Below, piece after piece: positions 18,935 to 32,734 of a stretch of 64,000 bases of DNA. The position numbers and the translations under genes are program-made. The stretch is from Candidatus Fukatsuia endosymbiont of Tuberolachnus salignus. GTDB lineage: Bacteria; Pseudomonadota; Gammaproteobacteria; Enterobacterales; Enterobacteriaceae. How positions within the stretch are numbered: position 1 is the stretch's first letter; each line of letters begins with the position of its first letter. The stretch spans positions 744,001-808,000 of the forward strand of contig NZ_OZ034983.1 in assembly GCF_964030845.1 (NCBI RefSeq). The letters are read 5' to 3'. The notes under the pieces are model-generated. The model made no database searches and had not been told where the DNA came from. It was given only the letters and a program-made list of their open reading frames with translations.

Positions 18935-19092
18935 TAGAACCTGTTCGAAATCTGTGGTGCTCTCCGATATTTCGTCAAAAATGTGCCCAACATGCTCATT
19001 GATGCTTTCCACTACATACAAGGTAACAGCACTTTTTCGTTAATTTCTTCCTCGTTTGAGCGTCGCTTACGACGATTTTGAACAGGTGTTTA
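18935..19092. repeat. MITE-like repeat family A inside the metNIQ operon
   Basis: A 158-bp copy, TAGAACCTGTTCGAAATCT at the left and a decayed right end (GATTTTGAACAGGTGTTTA). It sits between metI (stop 19105) and metQ (start 18881), so it must be transcribed as an intra-operon spacer or reduces metQ readthrough. Confidence 0.8.
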
Positions 19093-19104
19093 AAGTTAAC
19101 GATG

Positions 19105-19758
19105 CTATTTATGGTTTAAGGCGTTAACGATGTAATTGCCAACAAATTGCATCAGATAGACCAAAGTGACTAACAAGATTAATACAGTATTCATTACAGT
19201 GGCGTTATAACCGATGTATCCATATTGATAACCGATCTGACCCAGCCCTCCAGCACCGACAGCTCCTCCCATAGCGGAATAACCAACCAGAGTAATTAAA
19301 GTAATGGTTGCTGCATTGACTAAACTAGGTAGCGCTTCAGGTAGTAACACCTTGTTGATAATCTGTAATGGTGTGGCTCCCATCGCTCGAGCTGCTTCAA
19401 TTAAACCGGATGGGATTTCCAACATGGCATTCTCGACCATACGTGCAATGAAGGGAGCAGCACTTACGGTTAAAGGCACAATAGCGGCCTGTAGACCAAT
19501 AGAAGTACCAATCAGCAAACGAGTAAAAGGGATCATCCATACCAATAAAATGATAAAAGGTATAGAACGGAAAATATTGACCAGTGCGGATAGTAATTTA
19601 TACAACGTAGTATTCGAGATAATTTGCCCCGGGCGAGTCACATACAGCAATACGCCAATGGGTAATCCGATAACAAAACCAAAAAAACCGGAAACGAAGG
19701 TCATCATCAGCGTCTCCCAAATGCCTCGGCCCAATAACCAAATCATTGCTTCAGACAT
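19105..19758 (-). CDS. metI: Methionine ABC transporter permease MetI
   Basis: Inner-membrane permease of MetNIQ, 217 aa, same length as E. coli. Five transmembrane helices and the EAA coupling loop EAARAMGATPLQI (around residue 120-135) that contacts MetN. Its start overlaps the end of metN by 8 bp, indicating coupled translation. Confidence 0.96.
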   Translation of the reverse strand: MSEAMIWLLGRGIWETLMMTFVSGFFGFVIGLPIGVLLYVTRPGQIISNTTLYKLLSALVNIFRSIPFIILLVWMIPFTRLLIGTSIGLQAAIVPLTVSAAPFIARMVENAMLEIPSGLIEAARAMGATPLQIINKVLLPEALPSLVNAATITLITLVGYSAMGGAVGAGGLGQIGYQYGYIGYNATVMNTVLILLVTLVYLMQFVGNYIVNALNHK

Positions 19759-20782
19759 AACCTAAAACCTCGACTTTTACATGATGATGTTGCAAAAATG
19801 TGATGGCGGCCAATCTACTTTGCTCTTCACCGTGCATTTCAACTAGCATAACACCAAATTTAACCCCGCCAGCATAATCCATTTGCGAACTGAGAATACT
19901 AATATCGATATTAAAGCGACGTACCACCTGTGAAATTAATGGTGCATCAACGGATTGACCAGTAAACTCCAGTTTCAATAAGGGAACACGGCTTGGTGCT
20001 GGCTGTACGCTCATGCGTTGTTTGTAATCATCGGGGATATCTAGATGTAACGTTGACTGGATAAATTGTTGTGCCAAAGGTGTTTTGGGGTGAGAGAATA
20101 TCTTGCTGACGCTACCTTGTTCAATTAATTTACCTGCACTGATCACGGCAACTTGATCACAAATACGCTTTACTACATCCATCTCATGAGTAATTAACAG
20201 AATGGTTAATCCTAAACGGCGGTTAATATCTTTTAATAATTCTAGAATAGAACGGGTTGTTGCAGGATCTAAGGCGCTAGTGGCCTCATCGCATAATAGA
20301 ACCTTAGGATTACTTGCTAAAGCACGAGCAATGGCTACACGCTGTTTTTGCCCACCAGAAAGGTTAGTCGGATAAGCATTTTGTTTATCTATCAATCCAA
20401 CCAAATCTAGTAATTTGCTCACTCTTCTTTTTATCTCAGTGCAAGGCAAATTGTCCAATTCTAATGGTAAGGCGATATTATTGAAAACGGTACGGCAAGA
20501 AAGCAAATTAAAATGTTGAAAAATCATCCCGATTTGACGTCGAACCTTTGTCAGTTGCCCCGCGGATAACTGGGTAAGATCTTGCCCATCAATCAATACC
20601 CGACCGCTAGTAGGGCGCTCCAACATGTTTGCACAGCGAATCAAGGTGCTCTTTCCTGCTCCAGAAGCACCAATAACGCCATAGACCTGTCCAGTAGGAA
20701 CATGCAAGCTGACGTCAGAGAGTGCATTAATCGTGTTCGCTTCCTGTTTGAATACTTTGCTGATGTGAGAAAGTCTAATCAT
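19751..20782 (-). CDS. metN: Methionine ABC transporter ATP-binding protein MetN
   Basis: ATPase of the methionine importer, 343 aa as in E. coli. Walker A GASGAGKST (38-46), signature LSGGQ, Walker B VLLCDEATSALD, and a C-terminal NIL (ACT-like) domain of about 90 residues that senses internal methionine and trans-inhibits uptake. First gene of metNIQ; candidate MetJ operators lie upstream. Confidence 0.96.
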   Translation of the reverse strand: MIRLSHISKVFKQEANTINALSDVSLHVPTGQVYGVIGASGAGKSTLIRCANMLERPTSGRVLIDGQDLTQLSAGQLTKVRRQIGMIFQHFNLLSCRTVFNNIALPLELDNLPCTEIKRRVSKLLDLVGLIDKQNAYPTNLSGGQKQRVAIARALASNPKVLLCDEATSALDPATTRSILELLKDINRRLGLTILLITHEMDVVKRICDQVAVISAGKLIEQGSVSKIFSHPKTPLAQQFIQSTLHLDIPDDYKQRMSVQPAPSRVPLLKLEFTGQSVDAPLISQVVRRFNIDISILSSQMDYAGGVKFGVMLVEMHGEEQSRLAAITFLQHHHVKVEVLGYV

Positions 20783-20842
20783 ATTATTCTTATTTTAACT
20801 ATGAAGTTTGCTGGAGAGATAAAAAATAAAATTGAATGTAAT

Positions 20843-20879
20843 CGACATCCAAATTGGATGTTAAGGCGTCTAGATGGCT
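20843..20879 (-). promoter_or_regulatory. Candidate MetJ operator (met boxes) upstream of metN
   Basis: On the minus strand two abutting octamers read AGCCATCT AGACGCCT (20879-20864), matching the met box AGACGTCT at 5/8 and 7/8. A third weaker one (CGACATCC, plus strand, 20843-20850) lies nearby. They are 60-100 bp upstream of the metN start, and metNIQ is MetJ-repressed in E. coli. No metJ gene is in the window. Confidence 0.45.
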
Positions 20880-20972
20880 AAGTCAACGGGTAACACTATT
20901 TCTTTTGAATGCCCAATAATCAATAAATAATGCGATACTGGCCAAATTAACTTTATATCAGGGGACCACTAA

Positions 20973-21539
20973 ATGATCCAATCTGTTCCAGCGATATTTT
21001 TAGATCGGGACGGTACTATAAATATCGATCACGGGTACGTATATAAAATTGATAATTTTCAGTTTATAGAAGGTGTAATTGATGCCTGCTGTGAATTAAA
21101 GGCAATGGGATTTGCTTTGGTGCTGGTGACTAATCAATCTGGCATTGCTAGGAAAAAATTTACGGAAGCACAGTTTATAACCTTGACCGAGTGGATGGAC
21201 TGGTCATTAGCTGATCGTGGTGTAGATCTTGATGGCATCTATTTCTGCCCTCATCATCCCGAAGGCCGTGAAGATAAATACCGTCAGCTTTGCGATTGTC
21301 GTAAACCATTACCCGGTATGTTACTGCAGGCGAAAAACGAGCTACACATCGATATGGCGGCTTCTTACATGGTTGGAGATACAATCGAAGACATGCAGGC
21401 GGCTCAGGCTGCGCATGTTGCTACTAAAGTATTGTTAAGAAGCGGTAAAGAAACGACCACAGCCGCTGTAGCAGCCGCTGATTGGGTGCTGGACAGTCTA
21501 GCCGATTTACCTGCAGTGATTAAAAAAAGAGATAAATAA
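20973..21539 (+). CDS. gmhB: D-glycero-beta-D-manno-heptose-1,7-bisphosphate 7-phosphatase
   Basis: HAD-superfamily phosphatase in ADP-heptose synthesis for the LPS inner core, 188 aa (E. coli 191). The motif I DxD nucleophile is in FLDRDGTIN, motif II in LVTNQSG, and the zinc-binding loop CPHHPEG...CDC follows, characteristic of GmhB. Motif IV is GDTIEDM. It lies between metN (divergent) and the rRNA operon as in E. coli upstream of rrnH. Confidence 0.96.
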   Translation: MIQSVPAIFLDRDGTINIDHGYVYKIDNFQFIEGVIDACCELKAMGFALVLVTNQSGIARKKFTEAQFITLTEWMDWSLADRGVDLDGIYFCPHHPEGREDKYRQLCDCRKPLPGMLLQAKNELHIDMAASYMVGDTIEDMQAAQAAHVATKVLLRSGKETTTAAVAAADWVLDSLADLPAVIKKRDK

Positions 21540-21591
21540 TTTGGCGTTACCTGTAAGTAAGTACAAAAAAAATAAAATTTGTTATAAACCC

Positions 21592-21619
21592 TTGCCATTC
21601 TTAAATAGCTCCCTATAAT
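21592..21619 (+). promoter_or_regulatory. rRNA operon promoter P1
   Basis: TTGCCA (21592-21597), 16-bp spacer, TATAAT (21614-21619), followed by a GC-rich discriminator GCGC. This is the layout of enterobacterial rrn P1, and CTCCCTATAATGCGC closely matches the E. coli sequence. Confidence 0.8.
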
Positions 21620-21699
21620 GCGCACCTCATTGGAATGGTGATCGGCAGTGATTTGCTGAATAGTTTATCCGATAGAACGAAATTCAAGACAAGAAAATC

Positions 21700-21727
21700 T
21701 TGACTCTCGACAAGGGAAGCGTAGAAT
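21700..21727 (+). promoter_or_regulatory. rRNA operon promoter P2
   Basis: TTGACT (21700-21705), 16 bp, TAGAAT (21722-21727), about 110 bp after P1, matching the tandem P1/P2 organisation of E. coli rrn operons. Confidence 0.6.
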
Positions 21728-21788
21728 TCGCCCCCTCGCGTTGTACAGATAGCCGGTTGATATAGATACCGATAAGTGGTCAACGCCT

Positions 21789-21800
21789 TGCTCTTTAACA
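21789..21800 (+). promoter_or_regulatory. boxA antitermination site of the 16S leader
   Basis: TGCTCTTTAACA, the conserved boxA bound by NusB-NusE, 170 bp upstream of the 16S gene. The following AATTAATCAGACAATCTGTG is the processing-stem strand that pairs with sequence after the 16S (23545-23563, CACACAGATTGTCTGATAG). Confidence 0.8.
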
Positions 21801-21971
21801 ATTAATCAGACAATCTGTGTGGGCACTGGCAATATGCTATCGCTTGGTTTTGAAAAAGACTGGGCAAAAGCAAGAATAAAGTGCTGAAGAATGTATGAAT
21901 CCGTGATCGTTTTGTTTTTTACTGCAAAGTGGTTGAGGCTGATTTCATATTGAAGCGCAGAGCAGTAAATA

Positions 21972-23518
<1,547 letters not shown>

Positions 23519-23631
23519 CCTGAAGATAGGTATTGCGTGGTGTCCACACAGATTGTCTGATAGAAGTAATGAGTGTTTTTTATAGAAAAAGCGAGCCGAG
23601 CTAAGGAATTGGTTTGGTTTTGTACCTTGTT

Positions 23632-23708
<77 letters not shown>

Positions 23709-23822
23709 ACAGGCTCCGATGTTGCGTTAGTATGGTATTTATTGTGCCATCAAGGGTTACGTCTCTGCGTTTTGCTTGGGGAGCTGTTGCGATGAGGTCG
23801 TCGCTTTTTTTATACGTTGCAT

Positions 23823-23898
23823 GGGGCTATAGCTCAGCTGGGAGAGCGCCTGCCTTGCACGCAGGAGGTCAGCGGTTCGATCCCGCTTAGCTCCACCA
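23823..23898 (+). tRNA. alaT: tRNA-Ala (TGC)
   Basis: A 76-nt cloverleaf with acceptor GGGGCTA / TAGCTCC, anticodon TGC in CTTGCAC, and encoded CCA; second spacer tRNA. Confidence 0.97.
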
Positions 23899-23956
23899 TG
23901 TAAAACCGTTTCAGAATATATTGATGCTGCAAGGTGGAAATGTATTGTGGAACAGT

Positions 23957-23969
23957 TGCTCTTTAATAA
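23957..23969 (+). promoter_or_regulatory. boxA antitermination site of the 23S leader
   Basis: TGCTCTTTAATAA after the spacer tRNAs and about 100 bp before the 23S gene, matching the second boxA of enterobacterial rrn operons. Confidence 0.75.
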
Positions 23970-24070
23970 TCTGGAACAAGCTGAAGCTGAGGCGATGAAG
24001 TCATGCGTGATGAAAATTAGGCGTGTGTCGTTGTGAGAACTCAGTACCCGAAGACAATTTCGGGTTGTAA

Positions 24071-26983
<2,913 letters not shown>

Positions 26984-27065
26984 ACAACACCGAAGTTGTT
27001 TTATGTTGATTCAGCTTGCTTCTAGAAGCAGACATGTTGAGAGAGACATGTTGAGAGAAAGAATT

Positions 27066-27185
27066 TGCCTGGCGGCCCTAGCGCGATGGTCCCACCTGAT
27101 CCCATTCCGAACTCAGAAGTGAAACATTGTAGCGCCGATGGTAGTGTGGGGTTTCCCCATGCGAGAGTAGGACACTGCCAGGCAT
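27066..27185 (+). rRNA. rrf: 5S ribosomal RNA
   Basis: A 120-nt gene beginning TGCCTGGCGGCC and ending GCCAGGCAT, with the two ends complementary. No distal tRNA such as aspU follows. Confidence 0.97.
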
Positions 27186-27244
27186 CCATTTTTAAGGTAG
27201 TAGTTGGTATCCGAAAGGGTTATATTGGACAGATACTAAGGTAA

Positions 27245-27282
27245 CTGAAGCCCTGTGTGAAAACGCAGGGCTTCAGTTTTTT
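27245..27282 (+). terminator. rRNA operon intrinsic terminator
   Basis: A perfect 11-bp stem CTGAAGCCCTG / CAGGGCTTCAG with a 10-nt loop, followed by six T residues. Confidence 0.92.
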
Positions 27283-27473
27283 GTAATACCAATGCGACTC
27301 ACTAGTGCATTGATATTGGTTTTTTACTTTAGTCAAACTATTTGACAACGTCTACTCACTCTTTGTTGGTGAGAGCGGGGTACCGGTATGTGGTAGTACG
27401 GTGTTCCTCTACAAGCAATGTTTTTGCTTTAGTGACTGAAATGCGAACAGTTTATGAGAGCGTTTGTTTCAAT

Positions 27474-27618
27474 TAGACTTCTTGTAAAATCGTTGTTCGT
27501 TATGTGAAGTTAAGGCGCATGGTGTGCAGTAACCTTCGTTAGCATACGAGTATGTGCGGATTGTGAGCACCGTGTCACACCGAATTCACACCACACAGCA
27601 GATTATGCAAGAGGTCTA
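27474..27618. repeat. MITE-like repeat family B, full copy
   Basis: A 145-bp divergent copy between the rRNA operon and ybjG with ends TAGACTTCTTGTAAAATCG and GATTATGCAAGAGGTCTA. The rest of 27283-27473 shows nothing recognisable. Confidence 0.75.
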
Positions 27619-27657
27619 TTGATGAACATTGTTATGACGACAACCATGGAGTTAATA

Positions 27658-28263
27658 ATGGAACAACTCAATCATTTTCTCTTTACTTTGATCAATGCTA
27701 CTCCTGCGTCTACTTTTGAGACGATTACATTTGCCATTGTACTTGCTAGATATGCTATTTTCATTATCCCTTTGTTATTGATTGGCCTGTGGTTATGGGG
27801 GACAGCAAATAGCATGGTATTACAGCGTCAACTGGTTATTAAAACGGCTATTGCTTTAGTTTTTTCGATGTTACTCTCTGCTGTCATTGGCCGGTTGCTA
27901 CCCCATGAACGACCTTTTGTTGAAGGTTTTGGTTATATTTTTTTGGCTCATGTTCCTGATAGCTCTTTTCCAAGTAACCACGGTAGCGCAATATTTACTT
28001 TTGCACTGGCTTTTTTATTTTGGCATAGGCTGTGGTCTGGCATGGGTTTGATCATCATTGCATTGGCTATTGCTTGGTCACGGATCTACCTCGGTGTTCA
28101 CTGGCCGTTGGATATGCTGGGTGCATTTTTCGTTGGGCTTATGGGCTGTTTATTGTCACAAGGGGTATGGCATTTATTGGGTGATTGTATTACTCAATAT
28201 TTGTTTAAGTTCTACCGTTTCTGCTTTGCGTTTCCTATTAGTAAAGGCTGGATAAAAGCGTAA
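27658..28263 (+). CDS. ybjG: Undecaprenyl pyrophosphate phosphatase YbjG (PAP2 family)
   Basis: Membrane PAP2 phosphatase, 201 aa from the ATG at 27658 (GGAG ribosome-binding site at 27647; the ATG/GTG codons upstream lack one and border the repeat). It recycles undecaprenyl pyrophosphate to the lipid carrier for peptidoglycan and LPS. The acid-phosphatase signature is LPHERPF, then SFPSNHG, then SRIYLGVHWPLD. The C-terminal FAFPISKGW matches E. coli YbjG closely. Five to six transmembrane helices. E. coli has PSDH where this has PSNH; the catalytic His is kept. Confidence 0.9.
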   Translation: MEQLNHFLFTLINATPASTFETITFAIVLARYAIFIIPLLLIGLWLWGTANSMVLQRQLVIKTAIALVFSMLLSAVIGRLLPHERPFVEGFGYIFLAHVPDSSFPSNHGSAIFTFALAFLFWHRLWSGMGLIIIALAIAWSRIYLGVHWPLDMLGAFFVGLMGCLLSQGVWHLLGDCITQYLFKFYRFCFAFPISKGWIKA

Positions 28264-28286
28264 ATTCTATCGTTGAGGCTATCCTA

Positions 28287-28350
28287 TCACCAGCAACGTC
28301 ACATTTAACTCAAAATTCACAGTACTCGCTACGGTTTTGCAAAAGCCTAA
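28287..28350. repeat. Partial family B repeat (right end)
   Basis: ATTCACAGTACTCGCTACGG and then TTTTGCAAAAGCCTAA correspond to the right end of family B. It ends one base before the mscM stop codon. Confidence 0.6.
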
Positions 28351-31300
28351 TTATAAATTACCCTGGGTATGGCCATTATTGTTCCGATTAGAAATAGAAC
28401 CACTAACCCGACTGAGTCTGTCTGTACGTATTTGGAAAGGTGGGAACGGTAGGGTAATGCCATGTTCTCGATACCCAGCGAGTATCAGCTGATGGATATC
28501 ATGCCTTAGCGGCATCCTATGTCCCATTTCGGCAGCGTAAATACGTAATTCGAAGATCTGAATCCCCTGCTGTATATCGGTTAGATACACCTCTGGAGCC
28601 GGTGTATCCAATACAAGTGAACAACAGCGTGATGCGATTAATAATATCTCAGTGACTTCTTCACTATTGGCTTCGATAGGTGCTGGAACGGTCAAAACGA
28701 CTCGAGTGATCGGATCTGATAGCGACCAATTGGTAAATTGTTCCGTGGTAAATGCTTTATTTGGTACGATAATTTCTTTACGATCCCAGTCAGAAATCGT
28801 GGTCGCTCTGGTGTTGATTTTTGTCACGCTACCCGTGAGATCACGGACAGTAACGGTATCGCCGATACGGATCGGTTTTTCAAACAAGATGATCAGGCCG
28901 GATATAAAATTGTTAAAAATATCTTGTAAACCAAAACCCAAACCAACACCTAAAGCAGCGACCAACCATTGAAATTTTGCCCACTCAATACCCAATAATG
29001 AGAAACCTACCATACCACCGAGTAGCATCAGCAGATATTTGGTAATGGTGGAAATGGCATAACCTGTACCAGGAGCAAGATTCAAATGTTGTAATAAAGC
29101 CAATTCCAGTAGCGCGGGTAAATTACGCACTAATTGAGTAGTGACGATGACGACCAAAATAACAATTAATATCGATCCCATACTGATAGGTTGTATGCTT
29201 TCCACTCCGTTGAGCGTAGTGGTGACATCCCACAGACGGATGTTTTCCAAAAAGCCAAAAGCAGAATGAATCTCCGACCATAGGGCGATAACGGAAACTA
29301 AAGCGATCATAGTGAGAATCGATCTGACTAGCCGTAGTGACTGGGCGCTGATTACATCGAGATTAATCATAGGCTCTTCGGTTTCGTTGGCGCTTTCAGG
29401 ATTGATACCGAAGGAAACATCATCGTCTCCACGTGCCCGTTGTGCCAAAATATCGGCACGCCGTTGCTTGGCGCGGTCAAATGCAATACGTCGCCGCTGA
29501 ATCAACATCCAACGCCGAATAATATGGTAAATGACTAGCAAAAAAAACCAGATAGCAACCGAAGTTTCTAAACGTACTAGCAACTCTTGAGCAGTGGTGA
29601 GATAACCCAGTGCTGAAGCCAGCGCTGCAACTAAAGGAGCAGAAAGTAATAGTTCCCATAATGCACGATTGAGCCTATTCTCACCATGACCTTCCTTATC
29701 CAGATACAGCGGGATGCCAGCACGTTTCAAACTGTTGGTCACTAGACTGAGTGCGACGCATAATAGAATAAAACATAGCCGTCCTAAGGTACCTGCAAAT
29801 TCACGATCGCTATAATTTTCAAAAGTAATCAGAGCTATCATCAGTGGAACAATCAGCCATACCGACATGCGGTAGAAACGCATTGCTCTGGCAACCTGTG
29901 CAGGATGCCAGCGAAAGTGAGCGATAAATAAGCCGTGAGGATGTGTAAAAGCACCACTTATCATAAATATCCATAGCACGGGTACTGTCGCGGTAACAGC
30001 GATACCAATATCTCCCGCCATCGGGTAAGACCAGGCGTTCTGTAAACCATAACCCAGCGCTGCCCACAATACCGGCAACGGTAACGCTATCAGGATTGAC
30101 CAGAACACTGTGCGTAATGTTAATGAAAATTTATCTTGATTAACCTTACCAATGTAGCTGTTTGTCCGTTCGAGAAACGCATAATAATGGCGACGAGAGC
30201 TAATACTGAATCCGACAAAGAATAATGCGCCAACAATCGGGATTAGTGTCTGCTTATTGGTTATCATCATCACCAAGGCACCCCCGAGTTGTGATAGGGT
30301 ATCAAGAGAGAGTAAGCGAGTAAGATCGCGAGCAACATTAATCGGATAGGAGAGAGAAAGCGGATTGACATCGGCGACCCAAAACAAATAACGGTGTGCA
30401 GCTTCACGCACTTCATTGAGTGCATCCACCAGCTGACTATCCGCGACTTTAAGTTTGGTCAGTTCCAAAATTTGGGTATCGTAACCCGATAGCAGCACAT
30501 TAAGCAGCTGGCGCTGTGTACGCAATTGTGCATCAAGAATACGTTGTTGTTCGATAGTGAGCAGGTCACCATTATCTTGGGTGAACTTCACTCCATGTTG
30601 TTGTTTTTCTAAAGTATCTTCTAGATTGAGTCGTTGGACGCGTAATTGAGCCATATCACGATCTAATTGCTGAGATTTTGGCATCTCGGGTAATCTGGCT
30701 ACCTGCATTCTCAGAGTTTCCCCCAAGGCGGCGGACACGCTAATCCACTGCGCTTGTTCACGAATAGTACTCAACGCTTGACGTACTTGTAGTGCTTGTG
30801 CTGCGGCTGTACGTTGCGAAGCCGCAATTGCATTCATCCGTTGAGTTTGCTGCTTCAGCGCATAAGAAAGTGTACGGTTAGTTTGTAACTGGTTACTGAT
30901 AGATGCCGGTAAACCGATCCCTTGTCCTGCCAGTGACTCGGTACGTTGCAACGCTTGTTCTGCTTCTTGCTGCCGCTGATTATTGATAGTGTTACGCAAA
31001 ATCTGCAATAACGCATCCATACGTTCATAGCGCTTTTTGTATAACTCAGCACGTATCCGCGAAAGCTCCTGTCTGTTATTAGCAGAAAGTTGGGATAACT
31101 CCAATTCATTAACTGTTGCTTTACGAGCTACAATTTCTGCTTGTAGCAAAGAAAACCTGGCTTGCGCCAGGGGTGTCATTGGATTGCTGTATGACTGGAG
31201 TCGTTGCTTAGTTTCAGCAAGAATGTGCCGTGCGTCTGATTGTTGCAATGGTACCTGCACAATAGAATCGCTAATTTCTCGTGCACGTTCCTGCTCCTGT

Positions 31301-31680
31301 TGCATCTGGTGCTCTAAATCTGATAGCTGGCTACTGGTTTTAAGGATCTGTTGTTCGAGTTCGTTGGTGGTAAAAGTAGCAGGTACCAGTGGCGATTTGT
31401 CATTTTCCTCCGCTACCTTTTGCTGTAATGTTTTAATTAGCTTAGGGAAATTATTAATAACAGCTTGATACTGACTAGACCGGTCTTTGGACTCTTTTGC
31501 TTCTTCCAACCAATTAAGCGCCCCTTGTAACGCCTGAACAATTTCTGCATGATTGGGCATCTTGGTATTTAACGACACCTGTTGCAGATCTTGCTTGAGC
31601 TGCGTTTCATCGATCTGAGTTGCCGCCTGAGCCGGTATAGTGAATAACAGAGGAAATAGGCATATCATTATCAGGCGCAC
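28351..31680 (-). CDS. mscM: Miniconductance mechanosensitive channel MscM (YjeP)
   Basis: Large MscS-superfamily channel, 1109 aa (E. coli 1107), protecting against hypo-osmotic shock. Signal peptide about 1-19. A long periplasmic coiled-coil domain rich in Gln/Glu spans about 25-470, then about 11 transmembrane helices. The MscS pore and beta domain at about 880-1060 includes GLGFGLQDIFNNFISG and PIRIGDTVTVRDLTGSV. The gene order mscM-psd-rsgA with divergent orn identifies it as MscM rather than MscK. Confidence 0.94.
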   Translation of the reverse strand: MRLIMICLFPLLFTIPAQAATQIDETQLKQDLQQVSLNTKMPNHAEIVQALQGALNWLEEAKESKDRSSQYQAVINNFPKLIKTLQQKVAEENDKSPLVPATFTTNELEQQILKTSSQLSDLEHQMQQEQERAREISDSIVQVPLQQSDARHILAETKQRLQSYSNPMTPLAQARFSLLQAEIVARKATVNELELSQLSANNRQELSRIRAELYKKRYERMDALLQILRNTINNQRQQEAEQALQRTESLAGQGIGLPASISNQLQTNRTLSYALKQQTQRMNAIAASQRTAAAQALQVRQALSTIREQAQWISVSAALGETLRMQVARLPEMPKSQQLDRDMAQLRVQRLNLEDTLEKQQHGVKFTQDNGDLLTIEQQRILDAQLRTQRQLLNVLLSGYDTQILELTKLKVADSQLVDALNEVREAAHRYLFWVADVNPLSLSYPINVARDLTRLLSLDTLSQLGGALVMMITNKQTLIPIVGALFFVGFSISSRRHYYAFLERTNSYIGKVNQDKFSLTLRTVFWSILIALPLPVLWAALGYGLQNAWSYPMAGDIGIAVTATVPVLWIFMISGAFTHPHGLFIAHFRWHPAQVARAMRFYRMSVWLIVPLMIALITFENYSDREFAGTLGRLCFILLCVALSLVTNSLKRAGIPLYLDKEGHGENRLNRALWELLLSAPLVAALASALGYLTTAQELLVRLETSVAIWFFLLVIYHIIRRWMLIQRRRIAFDRAKQRRADILAQRARGDDDVSFGINPESANETEEPMINLDVISAQSLRLVRSILTMIALVSVIALWSEIHSAFGFLENIRLWDVTTTLNGVESIQPISMGSILIVILVVIVTTQLVRNLPALLELALLQHLNLAPGTGYAISTITKYLLMLLGGMVGFSLLGIEWAKFQWLVAALGVGLGFGLQDIFNNFISGLIILFEKPIRIGDTVTVRDLTGSVTKINTRATTISDWDRKEIIVPNKAFTTEQFTNWSLSDPITRVVLTVPAPIEANSEEVTEILLIASRCCSLVLDTPAPEVYLTDIQQGIQIFELRIYAAEMGHRMPLRHDIHQLILAGYREHGITLPFPPFQIRTDRLSRVSGSISNRNNNGHTQGNL

Positions 31681-31732
31681 GTGATGCTTCCTTATTTTCT
31701 TTCTGTTGGTTACTTCGTTATTCCACCTCGCG

Positions 31733-32614
31733 TTAAGATGTTGCCGGTGTCACAACCGCTTCTGCCAACGGCTCACCCACACGGGTAATGGAACCATTGC
31801 TTAGTTGCACATCCAAATAAACTTTATTCTCTGCAAACAGATTGATTACCGTAGAGCCTAATTTAAAATGCCCCATTTCCTGCCCTTTCTCCAACACGAT
31901 AGCCCCTTCATCACCGGCAGCGGGATAAGTCCAACGGCGTATTACACCCTCTCTTGGCGGGGTAACGCTACCTGCCCAGACTGTCTCTATACTGCCGACA
32001 ACAGTCGCACCGACCAAAATTTGTGCCATAGTGCCAAAAGCGGTATCAAAGATACAGATGACCCGTTCATTACGAGCGAATAGATTAGGAATATTAGCTG
32101 TTGTCAACGGATTAACTGAAAATAGATCACCTGGAACATATATCATTTCACGCAATACACCATAACAAGGCATATGCACTCGATGGTAATCATGAGGAGC
32201 CAAATAAGTGGTTATAAATTGACCGTTTTGAAATTCTGCCGCCAACTGATAATTGCCCGCTAATAACGCTTCTAAACTGTAATTATGCTCTTTAGCCTGC
32301 AAAATTTGCCCATCACGGATAGTTCCTAACTGGCTGATAGTACCGTCAGCGGGTTGGACCAATACCTGATCGCCAGCAGCGATAGGGCGAGCATCAGCAT
32401 GGAGTGGGCGTACAAAAAATTCATTAAAAGAGTGATAGGACGAAAATTCGGGGTTCTGTGCATCTTTCATATCCACTTTATAATAGCGACTGAACGTTTT
32501 TATCGCTAACTGGGTTAACCAACCCGCTTGTTTGTCAGCTCCCCAGCCAGCTAACAGCGTCAGCCACTGCTTAGGAAGTAAATATTGCAATTTTATTTTG
32601 ATACGTTCTAGCAT
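31733..32614 (-). CDS. psd: Phosphatidylserine decarboxylase
   Basis: Pyruvoyl-dependent inner-membrane enzyme making phosphatidylethanolamine, 293 aa (E. coli 322; the C-terminal tail is shorter). The proenzyme self-cleaves within LGST at Ser254; the other triad members, Asp90 (PADGTI) and His147 (HDYHRVHMP), are present at the family positions. It is 52 bp upstream of mscM and probably cotranscribed. Confidence 0.96.
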   Translation of the reverse strand: MLERIKIKLQYLLPKQWLTLLAGWGADKQAGWLTQLAIKTFSRYYKVDMKDAQNPEFSSYHSFNEFFVRPLHADARPIAAGDQVLVQPADGTISQLGTIRDGQILQAKEHNYSLEALLAGNYQLAAEFQNGQFITTYLAPHDYHRVHMPCYGVLREMIYVPGDLFSVNPLTTANIPNLFARNERVICIFDTAFGTMAQILVGATVVGSIETVWAGSVTPPREGVIRRWTYPAAGDEGAIVLEKGQEMGHFKLGSTVINLFAENKVYLDVQLSNGSITRVGEPLAEAVVTPATS

Positions 32615-32655
32615 AAAAAAACCTCATGAAAAGTCATAAGTTATCAAGGCTACTG

Positions 32656-32708
32656 CACGCCAGGCGCCTTGACTTTGCATAACGAACTACGGTTTTGCAA
32701 GAAGTCTA
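32656..32708. repeat. Partial family B repeat between psd and rsgA
   Basis: CAGGCGCCTTGACTTTGCAT, then CTACGGTTTTGCAAGAAGTC and TA match the right part of the family B copy at 17869. Confidence 0.75.
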
Positions 32709-32734
32709 CTATTGTAAACTGCTAATTATAAATA

